Below, one piece after another: positions 58,370-64,000 of a DNA stretch of 64,000 bases. A program made the translations under genes and the position numbers. The notes beneath the pieces were generated by a model. That model saw only the letters and a program-made list of their open reading frames with translations. It had not been told where the DNA came from and ran no database searches. The stretch covers positions 3,523,733 to 3,587,732 of the forward strand of contig NC_089175.1 in NCBI RefSeq assembly GCF_947507565.1, in the 5' to 3' direction. Every line of letters begins with the position of its first letter. The first letter of the stretch is position 1. The stretch is from Oscarella lobularis. Taxonomy: Eukaryota; Porifera; Homoscleromorpha; Homosclerophorida; Oscarellidae.

Positions 58370-59255
58370 AGGATTCGCTTCTTTTTACTGTACGTTTTTG
58401 TAACAAACGAGTTTCTTAGTTTTTCGGATTTTCCTCGTCAATACTGTACATGTCATTAAAGTTTGCTCTAAGTTTGAAAGAAAAAACACAGCATCTTCGT
58501 CGAAAATCTTACGACGGCATGAAAGCGTTTACGAAAGCAAAAGTGCAACGCTCCTACTATGCCATGTGCGCGCAAAACGCTCCACGTGATTGGTTGACCC
58601 GACGATACGTACGTCGTTTTCACGTCTGATCACGATGAGGAAAATACGCAGACGTCAGCGGACCGGACGTGACGAAGGAGCGCGTCGTCGGCAACGTGAC
58701 GTCGAATCTCGATCTGTATTCGACTATGATGGAGTGGGCGAGACTCGACGTTTCGAGGAACGTCAAGCTCGACGGGCATTCCTTGTCGACGTTTTTCGTT
58801 TGATGATAAGAGTCGGACGTCGCCGGCGACGCGCCCGATTTCGTTTTCGGCGAGTATCACTCGAATATGGCCAATACGAGGCATTTTATGATTCGGAAGG
58901 AGAATTAAAAGTACACATCGCGTTTGGGACAACGTCGCCGTATGAGAATTATAAACCGCAGCTTTTTAATTTGGCTACGAATCCGGAGGAGATTGACAAT
59001 GTTGCTGAGAGGGCGCCTGACGTTGCGGCGGAGATGGAGAAGCTGATGAGAAGCGTTGTAGATGTTCAGGCTGTTGATAAGGAGTGCAAGGAGAAGGACA
59101 AGGTTCGATTCAATATGTGGTTTCGAGCGCACAAGAGTGACTGGGTCAAGACGCTTGGCATGGTGGTTTACTCCAATTCGCGAACTGAAGCGTTTGGAAG
59201 TACAGAGGACTTGGATAAAATGACCCTATGGATAAACGGAACAAAAAATTGATTA
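58370..59255 (+). pseudogene. Arylsulfatase K-like 3' half, copy 4
   Basis: Starts at the end of GTPase-derived exon 6 sequence (GTACGTTTTTGTAAC near 58390), then the sulfatase-like region as in copy 1: YYAMCAQNAP, and an open stretch to 59252 that includes ENYKPQLFNLATNPEEID, VDKECKEKDKVRFNMWF and DWVKTLGMVVYSNSRTE. The middle (NLDLY... to FGEYHS) is in another frame. No catalytic half. Confidence 0.72.
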
Positions 59256-59364
59256 GTGAGCTTGTTCTTTACGTTTTTACGCGGAAGAATAGAGCATAGA
59301 CGTTTCTTTCTAAAACGATTTAGTTTCTAACGTTGTTTTCTTTGAACTTCTCTAATATGTAACC

Positions 59365-60120
59365 TATGTGCCAAGAGGTCGAACACATGGACGCGGCGAA
59401 GCTTCGATTTGGACTCTAGGCTCGAATCGATGCTTGCGCGTCGTCACTGCAGGTTTCATTGCAGTGGTCTGCTACTTTACGGACATGTCTCGGCTGAGCT
59501 AAGGGGGTGGAATGACGTATTCCCTAGGAGCGAAGTGCAGAAGGTCAATTCACTACCGTGGCGAACCCCCCAAAAGGGTTCTGCTTCACTCTTACTGGAC
59601 ACACTACTTGACAGTCTTTGTTCGTACTCACCTGAGCCACGTTTGAGTCAATTGAATGAAGTTGTGCTTCGAAACGACGGCTTTTCCCTAAAGGAGCCCC
59701 GATTTTCTAAAAACTATCTAAACGCAATCTTTCTCACACGTTTAACTTGCTTCGTAAGTTACTTCGACAAATAAACCTTTTCTCGCGTTCGAAAAAGCCA
59801 TTGAGTTTTATCACGTGACACGTTGATTTTAATTTTAGGCGACGATTCGAGGACCCGTACACAGTTTATCGCAGTTTTCCAGGAAATGCATCTTACGGAT
59901 CTTCATACACCAAAAATCCGGCTCAAAGAAACTCAGGAGATCCTCTTCCTGCGGCCACGCCTAATTGAAAGTGGAAGGCCCAACGCCCTGATCGTATCGC
60001 TCATACACGGAAATGGTTTACGAAAATACTAAAGCATTACAAAATGGTCACAACTATTCTAGAAAACACCGAAATGTTGAGAAGTTCGACTGATGCATAC
60101 TAGAAAATGACTTCTCTAAA
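59365..60120. repeat. Conserved unit block, copy 4
   Basis: Copy of 9210-9960. No product recognised. Confidence 0.4.
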
Positions 60121-60159
60121 AACATCAGAAAACACAGAATTCAAGTTTCACGTGGGGTG

Positions 60160-62695
60160 CTATTTCTTTTGCATTTTAGAGTAGACAACTTCCCCTTCAT
60201 TGTTTGCTGACTGCAGAGTGCCACTTTTGGATCCACTATGGTCCAAGTCAGCGTAAGTCAAGTCCCCCTTTTCAGCCTAGAAATAGAAGATCATATTTTA
60301 ATTGCTTACTAGAACCAATGCATAGGCTGCTTCAAATTCATCCGTGCACATGCATGATCCATGCCAAACATTCATGCACAAGCAAAACAAGATCACGTCT
60401 CCTTTGACAATCACTAGCTACTGCCTTATTCTAACTCAAACAATACCGAGTCACACAACTTTAGCTCTAGCTATAACCCAGAACACCGCAGTACTACTCC
60501 TCGCGAACACAATGCTTTACTTTCTTCTTTTTGTCTACTTGGGCGTAGACATCGCCACCTGTAGGAGCTTGCTGGGCTGCTTCCTTCTTTGTCTTCTTTG
60601 ACATGTCAGGTTGAGCGTACTCATCCTTTGAGGCTGACTTGGGAGCTGCCTTGGACTTCTCTTCTTTTGTAGCTGACACAGCGCCGCCAGACACAACATA
60701 GGGCTCAATTTCATCCTCTTGTTTTTTTGAAGAGGCTGCTGCTGAGACTGGCACTGTCTCTTCTATTTTCCTAAATGATGTAGCCCACACATAACACAAG
60801 AAAGAGATTAGAGACGTTTCTGCATACCCAAGAGGCACGCTGTCTTTCTTGTGTCCGTCAGCTTCGTCGCTGCCTGAAGAATCTTATTAAAAATATGTAG
60901 AACGTTAGAGCAGAAATGAGGTTCCTTATCGCTACTCTACCATTGCAACAATTAAAGCAGCATAAGGAACACTTGTAGGAATCTGTACAGCATGTAGCTT
61001 TGGACTTATTGGGTTCTTCACAGTCATCCTAAGTTCCACCTAAACGGCAAAATGTAAAGCGCGGAATGTGAGTAGAACAGTGATTTTACAGCAGTCGTAA
61101 CATTTGAAACAGCAAGAACAACACTTTCGTTGCAAACATCGTCGGCGTGATAGATTGATAGGACAGAGAAGGAGCAGCAACAGAGCAATCAAAGCTACAC
61201 CACCAACAACACAGCCAACTATTATTGCAATAGTATTGCCACCTAAAAAGGTTACTTATATTATACAAAGCGAAATTAGACTAGCGGGCACTGGGAGAAG
61301 ACGTAATAGGTGGCGTTGTACTACTAACAGGTCTGCTTGGCACTGGCATACTTGCTATATCAAAACTAAACATTGACAACATGTACATTAATAAATGACT
61401 GCTTACTTGTATCTGGTTCTTCAGGGGTTGGACGTAATGAAGGAGTTGGTGATGGAAGTAAGACTAAAAGAATATATATATATATATATATAATATGTAT
61501 ATATATAATTCTTAGCGCGTAATAAAGGATATCGACCTTCGTTTAGAGTTTCATTGAACTGTCCATACACATTAGCAGTGATTAGTCTGCATGTTCCATT
61601 GAATATTGGAACATCTGTGCTGCTAATAGACGCGTTTGCTTGATAGTTAGGCACTCCTAGCACGTCTGCACTTTCCATTTCCTTCCACGTCAACTCAACG
61701 CTTTCATTTCCACAAGAGTATGTGGCTTTATCCACCGGTGGGAAAGACTTGATGGTGCAGGTAACAGTTCCACGAACCATAGAATTGGCCACAACGCCAC
61801 ACTCTGCATTGCCAAGATCTGTACAAACTTGCATTAACACATGTCTATATCTGCATTGCGTGATGCTTACAAATGCCAATAAGCTAAATTGAATTCGATG
61901 ATAGCCCACTTCATTGTCACCAATAGCGATGTATGTACCATTTGTTGAAGCCTTCACTTGAGGTATATTGTGCTCATAGAGTTTTCCCATGCCATTGAGC
62001 TGCACCAAATCTCCGTCTTTTGTCAAATTCACGTTCACTACACCATCTCCTTGAGTAACATTAATTCTGATCACAAACGGTTTGCTTATATTCACAATGA
62101 CGTTCTCGTCAGATGGTGAAAGTACAAATAATTCTGGAACATCTTTGCAATTGAAAGCGTCATGTACAGTACAGGTATATTAAAATTATAGCAACACGAC
62201 TCACCTCTCAAAGTCAGAGTCACTTGACCACTGAAAACACGAGGTGTAGAAGCAGGAGAAAAATCAACAAAACACCGGTATACTTTGCCGTCGAGAGACG
62301 CGATCACGCTTCTGATTATCAAATCTGTACGATATGCTAGTGATACATTGCCTGCGACAGAATAAGGAGGAACAGCGCTTGAAGCAATTGTGAGCGTGGC
62401 GATCGTCGTCTCGGGAGATAGCGTTTGCCAGGTGAAGGCAGCAGCAGTGTCGTTTCCCCTGTATTGATAGGAAAGCGTTGCCATGCCTCTTTCGCCAACA
62501 AATAACTTCTGGGAAGCTTCATTGGTGACTTCATGTCGCATTGGCTTGGCTGTTTTCGCAGACCGTAAAGACGGTACGGTTAGCGTCAAAAAGTTATAAA
62601 ACATAAACGTACCAATTCCTTCTGAATTGCAGAAACACGTTTCTGCCAAAAGAATCGCTAGAAGGAAGCGAAAATTAATAAGTGCTGTGAAGCAT
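60160..62695 (-). pseudogene. M-family ITIM-tailed Ig receptor, unit 4 (probably broken)
   Basis: All exons are present: leader near 62695-62610, then 62549-62205, 62142-61871, 61818-61537, 61463-61407, 61354-61292, 61242-61090, 61039-60941, 60873-60828, 60770-60521, 60276-60160. Two host-gene flaws: the leader from the expected ATG is out of frame by one base with a stop after six codons, and the domain 2 exon lacks one base at its end (272 instead of 273), so normal splicing shifts the frame; reading through the following intron stays open. The tail is excellent: PYVVS, DEYAQP, DVYAQV, LTYADL, VVYSKM. Its ectodomain is almost identical to that of the P gene at 62932. A mobile insertion (62704-62908) lies directly upstream. 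Confidence 0.7.
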
Positions 62696-62703
62696 TGGCG
62701 AAA

Positions 62704-62908
62704 GCAAGTGAGTGAGTGTGAGTGAGTGAGATATTTATTTATACAGGGATTGTCTTCAGCTCAAGGCTAATCCTCCAGACACCCTGCTAAGTAAGGAGAT
62801 AAATATACAGACAGGGTAGAGACGGACAGGGTAGGGAAAGACACATTAATAAAAGTTAAAGACAGACTTAAGTGAGCATTTGAAGAAAGGAAGAAGGTCA
62901 CGACTAAG
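62704..62908 (-). mobile_element. Retroposon 3'-end-like insertion in divergent promoter 7
   Basis: About 205 bases absent from all other pair spacers. Read on the minus strand it ends ...CTGTATAAATAAATATCTCAC followed by TCAC repeats, the look of a LINE or SINE 3' end with a simple-repeat tail. No protein-coding part is seen and I cannot name the family. It separates the two start codons of pair 7 to 236 bases. Clear target-site duplication was not found by eye. Confidence 0.55.
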
Positions 62909-62931
62909 ACACCCGGATACAAGGTGTGGTC
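62909..62931. promoter_or_regulatory. Shared pair motif, pair 7
   Basis: CACCCGGATACAAGGTGTGG at 62910-62929, just upstream of the plus-strand start at 62932 and now separated from the minus-strand gene by the insertion. Confidence 0.55.
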
Positions 62932-64000
62932 ATGATCCAGATCGTCATCGTTACTCACTGTGTGTTGGCCTTTGTGCTTTGCCGAGGAAAACGTAGGTAA
63001 AAATGAAAAGATGTAGTATCTTTCCAATGTAGAGTAGAATTTGTCTATAAAGCCAAGCCAATGCGACATGAAGTCACCAATGAAGCTTCCCAGAAGTTAT
63101 TTGTTGGCGAAAGAGGCATGGCAACGCTTTCCTATCAATACAGGGGAAACAACACTGTTGCTGCCTTCACCTGGCAAACGCTATCTCCCGAGACGACGAT
63201 CGCCACGCTCACAACAGTTGCTTCAAGCGCCGTTCCTCCTTATTCTGTCGCAGGCATTGTATCACAAGCATATCGTACAGATTTGATAATCAGAAGCGTG
63301 ATCGCGTCTCTCGACGGCAAAGTATACCGGTGTTTTGTTGATTTTTCTCCTGCTTCTACACCTCGTGTTTTCAGTGGTCAAGTGACTCTGACTTTGAGAG
63401 GTGAGTCGTGTTGCTATAATTTTAATATACCTGTACTGTACATAACGCTTTCGATTGCAAAGATGTTCCAGAATTATTTGTACTTTCACCATCTGACGAG
63501 AACGTCATTGTGAATATAAGCAAACCGTTTGTGATCAGAATCAATGTTACCCAAGGAGATGATGTAGTGAACGTGAATTTGACAAAAGACGGAGATTTGG
63601 TGCAGCTCAATGGCATGGGAAAACTCTATGAGCACAATATACCTCAAGTGAAGGCTTCAACAAATGGTACATACATCGCTATTGGTGACAATGATGTTGG
63701 CTACCATCAAGTCAGTTTCAAATTATTGGCATTTTGTAAGCATCACGCAATGCAGATATAGACATGTATTAATGCAAGTTTGTACAGATCTTGACAATGC
63801 CGAGTGCAGCGTTGTGGCCAATTCTATGGTTCACGGAACTGTTATCTGCACCATCAAGTCTTTCCCACCGGTGGAGAAAGCCACGTACTCTTGTGAAAAT
63901 CAACGCGTCGACTTGACGTGGAAGGAAATTGGAAGTGCAGACATGTTAGGAGTGTCTAAATATCAAGCAAACGCGTCTATTAGCAGCACTGACGTGCCAA
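62932..64000 (+). CDS. P-family Ig receptor, pair 7 (runs off right edge)
   Basis: The start at 62932 gives a leader (IVIVTHCVLAFVLCRGK). Exons: 62932 to about 62992 (donor GTAGGT, chosen because it gives phase 1), 63053-63400 (domain 1: AAFTWQTLSPE, VYRCFV), 63463-63735 (domain 2: NGTYIAIGDNDVGY), 63788 onward (domain 3: VICTI, YSCEN), cut by the window edge. Domain 1 is almost identical to that of the minus-strand partner, and domain 3 to that of the gene at 12546. Tail not visible, so membership of the P class rests on position and ectodomain. Confidence 0.72.

Noticed and set aside
61465-61510. AT dinucleotide run in a stalk intron as an origin or regulatory site
   Set aside because: Simple microsatellite within an intron, present in variable length in sister genes (for example near 13710).
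1-64000. tRNA or rRNA genes
   Set aside because: I saw no cloverleaf-like segments with A and B boxes and no rRNA signature while reading both strands; a tRNAscan run would settle it.

Overview
The window is eukaryotic, from an early-branching animal. Genes are split into many short exons with introns mostly of 45-70 bases, genic density is high, and the products combine immunoglobulin-like (Ig) receptors, death-domain GTPases and an arylsulfatase K-like fragment. A sponge is my best guess, from gene compactness and general gene style; no single marker proves it. Intervals of TTAA-rich spacer and one 200-base assembly gap (52381-52580) are present.

The region is an accessory, repeatedly duplicated immune-type or self-recognition-type locus with three interleaved gene classes. 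(1) Ig receptors in head-to-head pairs. The minus-strand partner (M family) has a signal peptide, three unusual Ig-like domains, a stalk, a membrane segment, a cysteine-rich juxtamembrane module and a long tyrosine-motif tail ending in a separate exon with a consensus ITIM (LTYADL) and a YSKM motif. The plus-strand partner (P family) has the same ectodomain but a different membrane segment and a short tail with YASA and YASI motifs. Pairs lie at 12.5, 18.4, 31.2, 49-50.4, 52.75, 56.5 and 62.8 kb; in most of them the two start codons are only 28-50 bases apart. Whole-looking genes are M at 31168-28660 and 48918-46447, and P at 12546, 18433, 50434 and 52777; others are broken to different degrees. 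(2) GTPase genes of about 10 exons: an N-terminal helical region, a death domain, then an AIG1/GIMAP-like GTPase domain (4750-7581 intact; 21302-24088 nearly so; 41026-43864 broken; fragments at 14.8-16.5, 25.2-26.2 and 54.6-55.1 kb). (3) Four copies of a broken 3' half of an arylsulfatase K-like gene that follows GTPase-derived sequence.

Layout: 0-3.6 kb, a second Ig type (type B) and relics; 4-12.5 kb, duplication unit 1 (GTPase, sulfatase relic, M gene); 12.5-21 kb, P genes, a GTPase relic, a broken M gene; 21.3-24 kb, GTPase 2; 25.2-31.2 kb, unit 2; 31.2-40 kb, P-type and type B Ig genes and relics; 40.3-48.9 kb, unit 3; 48.05-51.3 kb, a large imperfect palindrome; 50.4-58.2 kb, P genes and broken M genes; 58.4-62.7 kb, unit 4 (truncated at its 5' end); 62.9 kb to the right edge, a P gene running out of the window.

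The most striking feature is that the two receptors of each pair match in the ectodomain, introns included, and the match stops at the stalk, beyond which the membrane and signalling parts are unrelated. This is the architecture of paired receptors with shared binding and different signalling, apparently kept matched by recombination between inverted arms. Assignments of function are inference from motifs; expression and ligand are unknown.
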